A stretch of DNA of 64,000 bases from Mesorhizobium sp. PAMC28654 (GTDB lineage Bacteria; Pseudomonadota; Alphaproteobacteria; Rhizobiales; Rhizobiaceae): positions 5,379,001-5,443,000 of the forward strand of contig NZ_CP085135.1 in assembly GCF_020616515.1 (NCBI RefSeq). Direction: 5' to 3'. Under the pieces are notes generated by a model, which was given only the letters and a program-made list of their open reading frames with translations, was not told the DNA's origin and searched no databases. Below, in pieces: positions 1-8,153 of this stretch; the first letter of the stretch is position 1, and each line of letters begins with the position of its first letter. Both the position numbers and the translations under genes were made by a program.

Positions 1-286
<286 letters not shown>

Positions 287-387
287 CTACCGGGCCGACC
301 GCGATCATAAGACGCTGAAAAATTGCGCGGCGGCGGGGGTGTAACTCCGGTCGGGCTACGCCCTCCCTTCGTCACACCCCCGCCGCC

Positions 388-431
388 GAGTCTCATCCTG
401 ATTGACGCTGAGTCTCACCTTGTTTGTCGCC
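388..431. repeat. Tandem imperfect 22-bp repeat at the putative IS21 end
   Basis: Two adjacent 22-bp units (388-409 and 410-431) both begin GAGTCTCA and share most of the following bases. Multiple short repeats inside the terminal region, thought to be transposase binding sites, are known for IS21-family elements. The repeat lies between the istA start and the response regulator stop, so it probably marks the IS right end at about 432-440. The exact terminus was not resolved because the other end is outside the window. Confidence 0.55.
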
Positions 432-469
432 GCGCACCGTCAGAGTGCTGAGCGAGAGACGGCGCCGTT

Positions 470-1165
470 TCATCGCGGCTTGCCAAAGCGATAGCCGACG
501 CCGCGCACCGAACTCAGATAGTCGGTGGCGCCCAGATGGCCCAGCTTGTGCCTCAGATTGGCGATATGGGTGTCGACGGTGCGGACCAGTGCATCGCTGT
601 CGGGCAGGCAGGCGTCGAGAATGTCGGAGCGGTCGAAGGCGTGCGTCGGCCGGCGGATCATATAGGCAAGAATGCGGAACTCGCTCAACGTCAGCGGCAG
701 CGACGCCCGCTTCGCGCCGGTGGTGACGAATGCCGAATGGGCGTCGAGGTCCACCTCGATGTTGTCGTGGCTGAGCACCGTGTTGGCGCCGCCGCCGCGC
801 GTGCGCCGCAGGACGGCATTGACGCGGGCCACCACTTCCTGCGGGTTGAACGGCTTGACGACATAGTCGTCGGCGCCGAGGCGCAGGCCCGACAAGCGGT
901 CGATATCCTCGGCGAGCGCCGTCACCATGATCGCCGGCGTATTCCCCTCGCGCCGCAGCCGCGCCAGGACTTCAAATCCATCAAGGCGCGGTATGCGCAC
1001 GTCGAGCAGAACCAGATCGGGCGAAAGCACCTTGTGATGCTGAAGCGCGGTTTCGCCGTCCGCGGCGCGCACCGTCCTGAACCCGTCACGTACAAGATAT
1101 GCGTCCAGGATATGCGCGATTTCCGGCTCGTCTTCCACCACCAGGATGAGACCCTTGTCGATCAT
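470..1165 (-). CDS. OmpR-family response regulator (REC plus winged helix)
   Basis: A 231-residue two-component regulator. The receiver domain (about 6-120) shows the acidic pair ED at 11-12, the phosphoacceptor D55 in LVLLDVRIP, and the conserved lysine in DDYVVKPF. The C-terminal Trans_Reg_C winged helix (about 135-228) ends with the family signature SSVRGVGYRF. The ATG at 1165 is preferred over the in-frame ATG five codons upstream because REC domains usually start a few residues before the first strand. It resembles BaeR/RegX-type regulators. No histidine kinase gene follows: about 35 bp beyond the stop the putative IS21 end begins, so the usual partner is displaced, deleted or elsewhere. 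The target genes are unknown. Confidence 0.85.
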   Translation of the reverse strand: MIDKGLILVVEDEPEIAHILDAYLVRDGFRTVRAADGETALQHHKVLSPDLVLLDVRIPRLDGFEVLARLRREGNTPAIMVTALAEDIDRLSGLRLGADDYVVKPFNPQEVVARVNAVLRRTRGGGANTVLSHDNIEVDLDAHSAFVTTGAKRASLPLTLSEFRILAYMIRRPTHAFDRSDILDACLPDSDALVRTVDTHIANLRHKLGHLGATDYLSSVRGVGYRFGKPR

Positions 1166-1180
1166 TGGCAAAGCTCCCAT

Positions 1181-1675
1181 TCAGCGCCCGTGCGGTGCCT
1201 TATGCGGTGGAAATCCGGCCCTGCCAATTCCCGGTGGTCAGCAGGCGGGGTGAAAGCGCTGGTCCACGCAGGATACGCGCCGTATCTCCGCGAATTCTTG
1301 ACAAACCTCGAGAGTTGGGCGCGCCATCTCTTCCCGAGAGGCGGCAACTCACCGTGCAGGTTTCACTTCCGGCGCCGGTCTGGTGGAACGGAACGACGGC
1401 CGACGCGATCAAGGACGGCATGGAGTACCGCATGGCAGCCGAGATCGCGTGGCGCGCCAGCCATGATAGCCTGAAAATTGTGGCGAGCTGGATGCAGTGG
1501 TGGTGATAGGGTATAAATATTATCTTAAGCTATGTGTGAAAGCATGCCCGCACAAATAATATGCTTGAGCAATCGGATAGATGAAAGAATACATATCCGA
1601 AGGTCCTGTTGATGTTAGGCAGGCGAGACGAATATTCTTCGGTACGATGAGTTCGGCATTGCTCTCGTCTCAATT
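1181..1675. other. Intergenic region with a sharp base-composition change
   Basis: There is no convincing gene between the response regulator and the PAP2 gene. An open frame on the plus strand ends at 1506 (tail ...ASWMQWW) but has no recognisable similarity or good ribosome site. From about 1507 the sequence becomes AT-rich with several TA-rich words. This marks the left boundary of a compositionally foreign segment that continues through the PAP2 gene. Confidence 0.5.
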
Positions 1676-2560
1676 ATGTATTTTTTTTCGAAAATTATGA
1701 TAGGCTTATATTCATTCACTCCTGTATTTTTTCTGTCATGGGTGTTTATAGCTATTTCGATTTACTGCAGGTTTCGTAAGATGCTGGCCATGAGCGCGGC
1801 ATTGGAAGTTGTTGGCTTCGGTATCCTTATTACAGTGCCTTTGCTCGTTCTGTCGTACATAGTGATATCGTTCGATTTTCCTCTTGCCGACGGAAAATTG
1901 GCGTCGATGGATAGCGCTCTAGGATTCGACTGGCATGGCTTCATCCGCTTCGTTGATGCTCGCCCTCTATTGTCTCGAGTTCTTTTAGAGGCCTACCAAA
2001 CTATTTCTTATCAACTTATACTTATCCCGATGGCTTTAGTCGTGTTTGGTAGACAGCAGCGCGCTTATGCGATGATGACTGGGTACTGCATGCTGTGTGT
2101 GTTGGCGTGCTTTATTTCGATGTTTTTCCCAGCTCTCGGTACTTACGCATACTACGGTTTGACGTACCAAAGTGTAAATAACATAAATCCATATTTTGCC
2201 CTGTCACCTGTCGAATCCTTTAATGCGGTTCGTGATAATTACGCCTACACTCTAACGGCGTCGAGCGCTGCTGGTCTTATATGCTTTCCATCTATCCATG
2301 CCGGAGTGGCGTATCTATGCACTTGGGCGGCTTGGGATGTGAAGGCGTTGAGATATCCAGTTCTCGTGCTTAATATTGTCATGTCTGTTGCGGCGGTGTC
2401 TCACGCTAATCACTATCTGGTAGATATCATTTCGGGCTTTGGGACGTCCGCGTTCGTTACCGTAGTGGTGACGGCCTTATTTTATAGGAATTCCAGGTGG
2501 CGCTCCATGCTTTCTCACCAGATTCATGCGCTTATTTCCGGCGCACGAAGTAAAGCGTAA
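1676..2560 (+). CDS. PAP2-superfamily membrane phosphatase (Aur1/Ipt1-like)
   Basis: A 294-residue, very hydrophobic protein with about six membrane segments. The C-terminal half carries a PAP2 phosphatase signature: CFPSIHAGVA (PSxH, about residues 203-212) and later SHANHYLVD (xxHYxxD, about 244-252). These supply the catalytic histidines of lipid phosphatases and inositolphosphotransferases. The substrate is probably a lipid phosphate or phosphodiester at the outer membrane leaflet; this is inferred from the family. The gene is strikingly AT-rich with codon use unlike its neighbours (many TTT, TAT, ATT), which suggests recent acquisition. There is no clear Shine-Dalgarno at the chosen ATG; the ATG at 1697 is an alternative. 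Confidence 0.7.
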   Translation: MYFFSKIMIGLYSFTPVFFLSWVFIAISIYCRFRKMLAMSAALEVVGFGILITVPLLVLSYIVISFDFPLADGKLASMDSALGFDWHGFIRFVDARPLLSRVLLEAYQTISYQLILIPMALVVFGRQQRAYAMMTGYCMLCVLACFISMFFPALGTYAYYGLTYQSVNNINPYFALSPVESFNAVRDNYAYTLTASSAAGLICFPSIHAGVAYLCTWAAWDVKALRYPVLVLNIVMSVAAVSHANHYLVDIISGFGTSAFVTVVVTALFYRNSRWRSMLSHQIHALISGARSKA

Positions 2561-2575
2561 CCTACGGAAGAAACG

Positions 2576-2920
2576 TCAGTCATCCAGGATCGCCCCGACC
2601 GCTCCGCCGCGACATGCTCCAAGGTCTCTCTGGTCTTCGTGGTGGCGCTCGTACTCGACGATCCGAGACGCCAACATCTGCTCCGGCGTCTTACCCGTCG
2701 AGCCAGTGCCATCAGGTTCCACGAATTCCAGGCGTGCGAGGCGGACGAGAATGACATCTGAGTTGCATCCCCATCCGCACCACGACACTTCGCATGCCGC
2801 GGGCAGCTCGAATCCGATACCCTTACAACTATTGTCGATGGGAAACTCGACGAAGCCGAGCCACCGCGCATCAAGTTCGTCCAACTACTCGGACTCACGG
2901 TCGGGCTCCTCGACTGCCAT
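2576..2920 (-). pseudogene. Unrecognised small ORF, possibly broken by an in-frame TAG
   Basis: From an ATG at 2918-2920 the minus strand reads MAVEEPDRESE, then a TAG at 2885-2887, then immediately TTG and 101 more sense codons (LDELDARWLGFVEF...) to a stop at 2576. The downstream part has a protein-like composition, with a WCGWGC cysteine cluster and a charged C-terminus (IVEYERHHED). Either the TTG at 2882-2884 is the real start or the gene is interrupted. No family was recognised. A competing plus-strand frame (about 2762-3142) also looks protein-like over part of the same region, so strand and status are uncertain. Confidence 0.3.
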
Positions 2921-3195
2921 GGCGTAGACCCTTCGGACGGTTGCTGCCGGATCTGGGAAACCAGCAGCGCGGTCGATTTCGATCTTTTGACGAATGGCTT
3001 GGTCGAACACGGTCGGAATTTGAGCCCGCGATGGCGAGACGTCGAACCAATGCACGCCCCACGCAGCCCAATTTGTTGGCCGTCGTGCCTATCGCTGCGT
3101 GGATTCGGAATGGTGTGGACGACAAGAGACTTCGGAACATAAGGCAGGCAGGCTGCCTTATGTTTCGGTAAGCGTCTGATTTTGTTAGATAAATT
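2921..3195. other. Apparently decayed sequence before the tRNA
   Basis: No gene can be supported. A plus-strand frame without a start codon runs through here (segment TSSAVDFDLLTNGLVEHG near 2970-3025) and ends at about 3142. It could be a remnant of a truncated gene. The segment lies directly downstream of the tRNA 3' end, a common place for integrated and decaying elements. Confidence 0.3.
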
Positions 3196-3272
3196 TGGTA
3201 GCGGGAGAGGGACTTGAACCCCCGACCCCAGGATTATGATTCCCGTGCTCTAACCAACTGAGCTACCCCGCC
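3196..3272 (-). tRNA. tRNA-Met (anticodon CAT), elongator type
   Basis: The minus strand folds into a complete 77-nt cloverleaf. The acceptor stem is GGCGGGG with TCCCGCT (two G-T pairs). The D arm is GCTC...GAGC, and the anticodon stem CGGGA/TCCTG flanks the 7-nt loop ATCATAA with anticodon CAT. The T arm GGGGG/CCCTC carries TTCAAGT. The 3' CCA is encoded (TGG at 3196-3198 on the plus strand). It matches the usual alphaproteobacterial elongator tRNA-Met. An Ile2 tRNA with a lysidine-modified CAT is the alternative, but the stem sequence fits Met better. Its 3' end faces the AT-rich accessory segment. Confidence 0.93.
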
Positions 3273-3510
3273 AGGGCGGTGAAAGGCCCGAAATCCGCCT
3301 TAAATCGAAAGGCATGTCGAGGCGTTCACCAAGGTCGGGCGGATATAAGGTTGGGAGGGTAAGCCTGTCAAGCATCGAAGCAACCAGTACGCCGGCATAT
3401 TGTCATTCACGAAAAGCTTCCCTGCCCAGGCATTTGAGCACAGGTGCCGGGGTTGAGTTCGGCGGGGCACGCCGCTATGTCTCGGCCACGAATATTTCGA
3501 GTTCAACACG

Positions 3511-4476
3511 ATGAAGCCGCGCATAGCAGTCCTCGGTTGCGGATACTGGGGCAGCAACCATATCCGCACTCTCAAGGCGCTCGGCGCGCTGCATGCCGTT
3601 TCCGACGCCAACCGCGCTCGCGCGGAAGGCTTCGCCAGCGAGCAGGATTGCCTTGCGATCGAGCCTGATCAGCTTTTCGTTCGCGACGATGTCGATGCCA
3701 TCATCATGGCGCTGCCGCCGCAATTCCACGCTGATCTTGCCGTGCGCGCCGTCGAGAATGGCAAGGACGTGCTGGTGGAGAAGCCGATCGCGCTGACGGT
3801 GGCGGATGCCGAACGTTCGGTGCAGGCGGCCAAGGACAATGGCCGCATCTTCATGGTCGGCCATGTGCTGCGCTTCCACCCCGCCTTCGAGATGCTGAAG
3901 ACGCTGATCGACAAGGGTGAATTGGGTGAGGTGAAGTACATCCACTCTCACCGGCTCGGGCTTGGCAAGTTCCACACCGAGAACGATGCGCTGTGGGATC
4001 TGGCGCCGCACGATTTGTCGATGATCCTGGCGATCACCGGCACCGAGCCGATCGAGGTGCGCGGCGAGGGCGCCGCGCTTCTCGACAATCTCAGCGACTT
4101 CGCGCACCTGCACATGCGGTTCCCCAACGGCCTGCGCAGTCACCTCTTTACCTCGCGGCTCAATCCCTATCGCGAGCGCCGGCTGACCGTGGTCGGCACC
4201 AAGGCGATGGCGGTGTTCGATGATGTCGAGCCGTGGGAGCGCAAACTCGCCGTCTACCGCCACGCTGTGTGGCAGGACAGCGGTCAGTGGGCCTTCACCG
4301 CCAATGAACCGTCCTATGTCGCGGTGGGCGAGGGCATGCCGCTAACGCGCGAGCTCGAGCATTTCATCCAGTGCATCGAGACGCGCGCCGAACCGCGCAC
4401 CAGCGGCGAGGAAGCCATCAGGGTGCTGCGCATCCTGACCGCGGGCACCGTTACCCACAGCAGATCGAATTCCTGA
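3511..4476 (+). CDS. Gfo/Idh/MocA-family NAD(P)-dependent sugar dehydrogenase
   Basis: A 321-residue protein with an N-terminal Rossmann fold, AVLGCGYWGSNH (GxGxxG, residues 6-17), and the family motif EKPIALT near residue 93, whose lysine helps bind cofactor and substrate. The C-terminal half contains HDLSMIL (about 171-177), where the conserved histidine of this family lies. The overall pattern resembles WlbA-type UDP-N-acetyl sugar 3-dehydrogenases used in surface polysaccharide synthesis, but the substrate cannot be fixed from sequence. No polysaccharide genes are adjacent. It is flanked by tRNA-Met upstream and the convergent mnmA downstream. Confidence 0.85.
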   Translation: MKPRIAVLGCGYWGSNHIRTLKALGALHAVSDANRARAEGFASEQDCLAIEPDQLFVRDDVDAIIMALPPQFHADLAVRAVENGKDVLVEKPIALTVADAERSVQAAKDNGRIFMVGHVLRFHPAFEMLKTLIDKGELGEVKYIHSHRLGLGKFHTENDALWDLAPHDLSMILAITGTEPIEVRGEGAALLDNLSDFAHLHMRFPNGLRSHLFTSRLNPYRERRLTVVGTKAMAVFDDVEPWERKLAVYRHAVWQDSGQWAFTANEPSYVAVGEGMPLTRELEHFIQCIETRAEPRTSGEEAIRVLRILTAGTVTHSRSNS

Positions 4477-4529
4477 GAAAAAGCGCCGCCTCGCCCCGGA
4501 GGGATCGGGAGGGCGCTGATTGCTTGAAC

Positions 4530-5720
4530 TTATTCGGCCGGTATCCGCGCCGGGCGGGCCGCGAGCCGGCTTAGCATCGCCTCGGCCTCGGCGCCGCGCT
4601 CGGACCGCTCGATGAAGCCGCCGCCAAACACGCGGGCCTCGTTGCCGTCGTCGGAGTAGAGCACGCAGGCCTGTCCCGGCGCGATGCCGGATTCTCCGTC
4701 GACCAGCTCGACAAAGGTGGCGCCGTTGCGATGGTGGAGAACCGCGGGGCGTGGCGGGCGCGTCGAGCGGACCTTGGCGAACAGCTCCAGGCCGGCCGGC
4801 GGGATGTCGGCCAGCGAACCGTCGCCCAGCCAGTTCATGTTGCGCAGGTAGATCTTGTGCGTCTCCAGCGCCTCGCGCGGGCCGACGATGACGCGGGCGC
4901 GGTCGGCGTCGAGATGGACGACGTAGAGCGGCTCGCCAGAAGCGATGCCGATGCCCCGTCGCTGGCCGATCGTGTAGCGCAATATGCCCTCATGGCGGCC
5001 GAGCACGCGGCCGTCGATATGGACGATGTCACCCGGATTGGCGGCGGTCGGCTTCAGCTTGGCGATGATGTCGGAATATTTGCCCTGCGGCACGAAGCAG
5101 ATGTCCTGGCTGTCCTGCTTGGCGGCGACCGTCAGCCCCATCTCCTCGGCGATGGCGCGAACCTGCGGCTTCGACAGGCCACCGAGCGGAAAGCGCAGAT
5201 AGTCGATCTGCGCCTGCGTGGTGGCGAACAGGAAGTAGCTTTGGTCGCGGTCGGCGTCGACGGGCCGGTAGAGCGCACGGTGGGCGCCGTTGGCGCCGGA
5301 GCGGATGTAATGGCCGGTGGCCAGCGCATCGGCCCCAAGTTCCTTGGCGGTGGCCAAAAGGTCGGCGAACTTGACCGTCTGGTTGCATGAGACGCACGGA
5401 ATCGGCGTTTCGCCGGCAACATAGCTTTCCGCGAACGGATCGATGACCGCCTTGCGGAAGCGCTCTTCATAGTCGAGCACATAGTGGGGAATGCCGAGCG
5501 TCTCGGAGACGCGGCGGGCGTCGTCGATATCCTGTCCGGCGCAGCACGAGCCCGCCCGGTGCGTGGCCGCGCCATGGTCATAAAGCTGCAGGGTGACGCC
5601 GACGACGTCATAGCCGTCGCGCTTGAGAAGGCCGGCGACGACCGATGAATCAACACCACCCGACATGGCAACGACGATGCGGGTGTCTTCGGGGCGTCCG
5701 GGAAGATCGAGACTGTTCAT
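4530..5720 (-). CDS. mnmA: tRNA-specific 2-thiouridylase MnmA
   Basis: MnmA transfers sulfur to U34 of tRNA-Lys, -Glu and -Gln in the cytoplasm, using ATP to adenylate the base. The 396-residue protein has the PP-loop [10 protein letters not shown] near residue 20, the first catalytic cysteine in [10 protein letters not shown] (about 114) and the second in SQDICFVP (about 212). The usual C-terminal beta-barrel domains follow. The start at 5720 is chosen because AAAGAA lies just upstream and the extra eleven residues of the longer frame are not family-like. It is convergent with the Gfo/Idh/MocA gene. Length and motifs are normal, so function is secure. Confidence 0.95.
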   Translation of the reverse strand: MNSLDLPGRPEDTRIVVAMSGGVDSSVVAGLLKRDGYDVVGVTLQLYDHGAATHRAGSCCAGQDIDDARRVSETLGIPHYVLDYEERFRKAVIDPFAESYVAGETPIPCVSCNQTVKFADLLATAKELGADALATGHYIRSGANGAHRALYRPVDADRDQSYFLFATTQAQIDYLRFPLGGLSKPQVRAIAEEMGLTVAAKQDSQDICFVPQGKYSDIIAKLKPTAANPGDIVHIDGRVLGRHEGILRYTIGQRRGIGIASGEPLYVVHLDADRARVIVGPREALETHKIYLRNMNWLGDGSLADIPPAGLELFAKVRSTRPPRPAVLHHRNGATFVELVDGESGIAPGQACVLYSDDGNEARVFGGGFIERSERGAEAEAMLSRLAARPARIPAE

Positions 5721-5753
5721 GGTTCTTTCATTCTGCACGGCGCTGAATGCCAA

Positions 5754-5977
5754 TGACCGGAATATAGGTCAAGCTTTCCGGGCGCGCCAGCTTTGAGGTC
5801 GCGCCGATTTTCACCGGCGGATTCCTCACTTGTCGACGGATGATTCAAATGCCGGCGAAAAGACTAACGCAGCGTTCATGATCCTTACCTAGTCATTAGG
5901 GTCTGCTTAGGCAATTTTTAAAGCTGTGGCGGTAACGTGGTGGGGATTGGGTCTTTGAGTTTTTTGTAGAGAGTACG
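5754..5977 (+). promoter_or_regulatory. sciP upstream region with a CtrA-like box
   Basis: This divergent interval separates mnmA from sciP. At 5907-5921 the sequence TTAG-N7-TTAA differs by one base from the CtrA consensus TTAA-N7-TTAA. Two GANTC (CcrM methylation) sites lie at 5821-5825 and 5843-5847. sciP transcription is CtrA-activated in Caulobacter, so the box is plausible, but binding here is inferred. A short palindrome, CCTAGTCATTAGG, lies just upstream of the box. Confidence 0.5.
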
Positions 5978-6253
5978 ATGACCGATCTGGTTAGACCGCG
6001 AGTCAAATATGTTATCGGGCCTGACGGCAGCCCTCTTACGATTGCCGATCTGCCGCCGACGAATACGCGTCGCTGGGTCATCCGGCGCAAGGCGGAAGTG
6101 GTTGCAGCGGTACGGGGCGGGCTTTTGAGCCTTGAAGAAGCGTGCCAGCGTTACAAGCTGACCACCGAGGAATTCCTGTCCTGGCAGGCGTCGATCGATG
6201 AGTACGGCCTTGCCGGACTGCGCACGACGCGCATCCAGCAATACCGACACTAG
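5978..6253 (+). CDS. sciP: CtrA inhibitor SciP (DUF1153 helix-turn-helix protein)
   Basis: A 91-residue protein matching the DUF1153/SciP family over its whole length: the N-terminal segment RPRVKYVIGPDGSPLTIADLPP, then the helical DNA-binding core RRWVIRRKAEVVAAVRGG, and SLEEACQRYKLTTEEFLSWQ. In Caulobacter SciP binds DNA and CtrA and blocks CtrA-dependent transcription in G1 cells. The gene is monocistronic, has a CtrA-like box upstream and a strong terminator directly after it. ctrA itself lies 2.4 kb downstream. Length is normal for the family. Confidence 0.93.
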   Translation: MTDLVRPRVKYVIGPDGSPLTIADLPPTNTRRWVIRRKAEVVAAVRGGLLSLEEACQRYKLTTEEFLSWQASIDEYGLAGLRTTRIQQYRH

Positions 6254-6270
6254 GTTGGTTCGATCAATAT

Positions 6271-6296
6271 AAAGGGCGCGGCAATCCGCGCCCTTT
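6271..6296 (+). terminator. Rho-independent terminator after sciP
   Basis: An 11-bp perfect stem (AAAGGGCGCGG with CCGCGCCCTTT) closes a 4-nt CAAT loop and is followed by T residues. It lies 17 bp after the sciP stop and just before the convergent quinone reductase gene, so it can serve both strands. Confidence 0.85.
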
Positions 6297-6322
6297 TGTC
6301 TTGCCGACCCGATTCTTCCGGT

Positions 6323-7249
6323 TCAGACCGTCAGCACCACCTTGCCGATCGGCCTGGTGCCGAGAAAGGCATGGGCAGCGCCCGCCTGGTCGAGCGGAAA
6401 CGTCTTGGCCACGTGGACCACAAGCTTCTTTTCGTCGATCAGTTTGCCAAGTTCGACAAGACTGGCGCGGTCGGGCACCACGGACATGCGCTCGACGCGA
6501 ATGCCTCTTTCCTTGGCTTGCGCCTTCGCTGGGTCGCTGACATTGAGCAGCGAAACCAGCACGCCGCCTGCCTTGATCACCTTCAGCGAGTGTTCGGCGT
6601 GGTCGCCGCCCACCGTCTCCAGCACGAGGTCGACATCGCCGACACTGTCGGCGAAATCACCTTTCGTGTAGTCGATGACCTCGTCGGCGCCGAGCCTGCG
6701 GACGAAATCGAGTTTTTCCGGGCTGGCGGTGGCAATGACATAGGCGCCGCGCGCCTTGGCGATCTGCACGGCCAGATGCCCGACGCCGCCGGCGGCGGCA
6801 TGGATCAGCACGCGCTGGCCCGACTTCAATCCGCCATGGCGGACCAAGCCTTGCCAGGCCGTCAGTCCCGCCAGCGGCAGCGCGCCGGCATGGACATGAT
6901 CGATGCCCGCGGGCTTGGGCGCGACTTCATCCGCTGGCACCGCGGCCAGTTCGGCATAGGCCGCCGCCTGCTTGGGAAAGCGCGGCATGCCGAACACAGC
7001 GTCACCGACCTTGAGATCCGTCACGCCCGGGCCCAACGCCTCGACGGTTCCCGAAACGTCCCAGCCGAGAATGAAGGGCGGCTCGCCGAGCAGCGCGAAA
7101 TAACCTGCGCGCACGGCGCCGTCGACTGGATTGATGCCGGCGGCCCTGACGCGGACAAGCACTTCGCCCGCCTTGGGCCGTGGGTCGGGACGATCAGCGA
7201 TGACAAGGACGTCGGGGCCGCCCACGGAATTCTGGATGATGGCACGCAT
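6323..7249 (-). CDS. NADPH:quinone reductase-like, zinc-independent MDR oxidoreductase
   Basis: A 308-residue medium-chain reductase: GroES-like N-terminal domain (RAAGINPVDGAVRAG, then LGWDVSGTVEALGPGV) and a Rossmann domain with HAAAGGVGHLAVQIAKARGA near residue 150. The zinc-ligand cysteines of alcohol dehydrogenases are absent, and the profile matches quinone oxidoreductases (Qor/enoyl reductase-like), which reduce quinones or activated alkenes with NADPH. It is divergent from an HxlR-type regulator, and a perfect dyad lies between them. The arrangement suggests a quinone- or electrophile-inducible detoxification enzyme; this regulation is inferred. Confidence 0.87.
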   Translation of the reverse strand: MRAIIQNSVGGPDVLVIADRPDPRPKAGEVLVRVRAAGINPVDGAVRAGYFALLGEPPFILGWDVSGTVEALGPGVTDLKVGDAVFGMPRFPKQAAAYAELAAVPADEVAPKPAGIDHVHAGALPLAGLTAWQGLVRHGGLKSGQRVLIHAAAGGVGHLAVQIAKARGAYVIATASPEKLDFVRRLGADEVIDYTKGDFADSVGDVDLVLETVGGDHAEHSLKVIKAGGVLVSLLNVSDPAKAQAKERGIRVERMSVVPDRASLVELGKLIDEKKLVVHVAKTFPLDQAGAAHAFLGTRPIGKVVLTV

Positions 7250-7276
7250 GGAAGCCTCCTGCTTGTTTTACGCACC

Positions 7277-7293
7277 ACTATCATTTGGATAGT
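7277..7293. promoter_or_regulatory. Perfect dyad between quinone reductase and HxlR gene
   Basis: The inverted repeat ACTATC-ATTTG-GATAGT sits in the 90-bp divergent gap, 28-44 bp from the reductase start and about 46 bp from the regulator start. HxlR-family proteins bind short dyads next to their own gene as homodimers, so this is the obvious operator candidate. Function is inferred from position and symmetry only. Confidence 0.6.
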
Positions 7294-7339
7294 AATGATC
7301 CCTTGTCCAGTATGTACCTTTTCTATATATAGGCACCCT

Positions 7340-7729
7340 ATGGATAGCGAAGAGAGTTCCCCATTCGGCTATGATGCGTACCGGCGCACGTGCCCGTCGC
7401 ATACCGTGTTGGAGATGTTGGCCAGCAAATGGGTCTATCTGGTGGTGTGCGCGCTGCGGCGGGGCCGGATGCGCAATGGCGAGCTTGCCCGCAAGCTCGA
7501 AGGCATCACACCAAAGATGCTGACGCAGACGCTGCGTGTCCTCGAGCGCGATGGCCTTGTGCGGCGTGAAATCTTTCCCGTCATCCCGCCGCGCGTCGAG
7601 TATGAGCTGACCGAACTCGGCCAGAATCTAGCGGGATTGCTCACTCAGATAAGAGCCTGGTCGGAACAGCACGCGCCCGACATCAAGGAGGCTCGGGCTC
7701 GCGCGACCATGGAAGGTGAGGCCGCCTAG
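7340..7729 (+). CDS. HxlR-family winged-helix transcriptional regulator
   Basis: A 129-residue regulator with the HxlR domain at about 15-110: the N-terminal cysteine (TCPSHTVLEMLASKW), the recognition-helix region ITPKMLTQTLRVLERDGLV, and the wing PPRVEYELTELG. A single N-terminal cysteine is the redox or quinone sensor in several HxlR proteins (YodB, QorR). Its presence beside a quinone reductase gene fits such a role, but that remains inference. The start is the ATG that begins the canonical domain; a much longer upstream open frame is antisense to the reductase and is not coding. Confidence 0.87.
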   Translation: MDSEESSPFGYDAYRRTCPSHTVLEMLASKWVYLVVCALRRGRMRNGELARKLEGITPKMLTQTLRVLERDGLVRREIFPVIPPRVEYELTELGQNLAGLLTQIRAWSEQHAPDIKEARARATMEGEAA

Positions 7730-7775
7730 AGCATTCAGCTTCGCAGTGGCTGGCGCCTGGATTGCGCCCCCTGCT

Positions 7776-8153
7776 TCAGCCGATCATGGCGCTGCGGCCG
7801 CCAATTTCAGTGTCGCGGATCTTGGTGTCGCGCGACTCCAGCATTTCCGCCTTGGAAAGCTCCGCTTCAGCTTCGCCGAGTAGTGATTCGGCAGCGCTTC
7901 GTTGCTGGGCGAGATCACTTTGCGAATTTCTGAGGTTGTCGCGGCGCAAGCGCGCCGCCTTGGCGAAGGTCGGATAGGCGAAATGGTTGATGTCGGTGAT
8001 GCCAGCCTTCTTCTCTTCAGCGGTGATCTGAAGCTCCAGCTCGACGGCCATGCGTTCGAACTCGGCAATCATCATGTCGAGCTGCAGCAGCTGCCGCCGC
8101 TTCTCGTTCACCTGAAACTGTTTCAGACGAACGAGGTTTTCACGTGACTTCAT
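7776..8153 (-). CDS. fliJ: Flagellar export protein FliJ-like
   Basis: A 125-residue, almost entirely helical, charged coiled-coil protein (MKSRENLVRLKQFQVNEKRR... to the C-terminus). Composition, length and heptad pattern match the FliJ family, the soluble stalk-like chaperone of the flagellar type III export ATPase FliI. In rhizobia a fliJ gene commonly lies next to ctrA. Here it is divergent from ctrA and fliI is not adjacent. The start at 8153 follows GGGAG at a good distance and gives the family N-terminus; the longer frame is rejected. Sequence conservation in FliJ is low, so the name leans partly on context. Confidence 0.75.
   Translation of the reverse strand: MKSRENLVRLKQFQVNEKRRQLLQLDMMIAEFERMAVELELQITAEEKKAGITDINHFAYPTFAKAARLRRDNLRNSQSDLAQQRSAAESLLGEAEAELSKAEMLESRDTKIRDTEIGGRSAMIG

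Noticed and set aside
536..1474. Long plus-strand open frame over the response regulator
   Set aside because: It is antisense to a clear OmpR-family gene and its translation resembles no protein; high GC produces such frames.
2762..3142. Plus-strand open frame with protein-like stretches before tRNA-Met
   Set aside because: It follows a TGA with no start codon or ribosome site and partly overlaps a competing minus-strand frame, so it was noted as possible decay only.
6296..7339. N-terminal extension of the HxlR-type regulator
   Set aside because: The extension is antisense to the quinone reductase gene; the family domain begins at the ATG at 7340.
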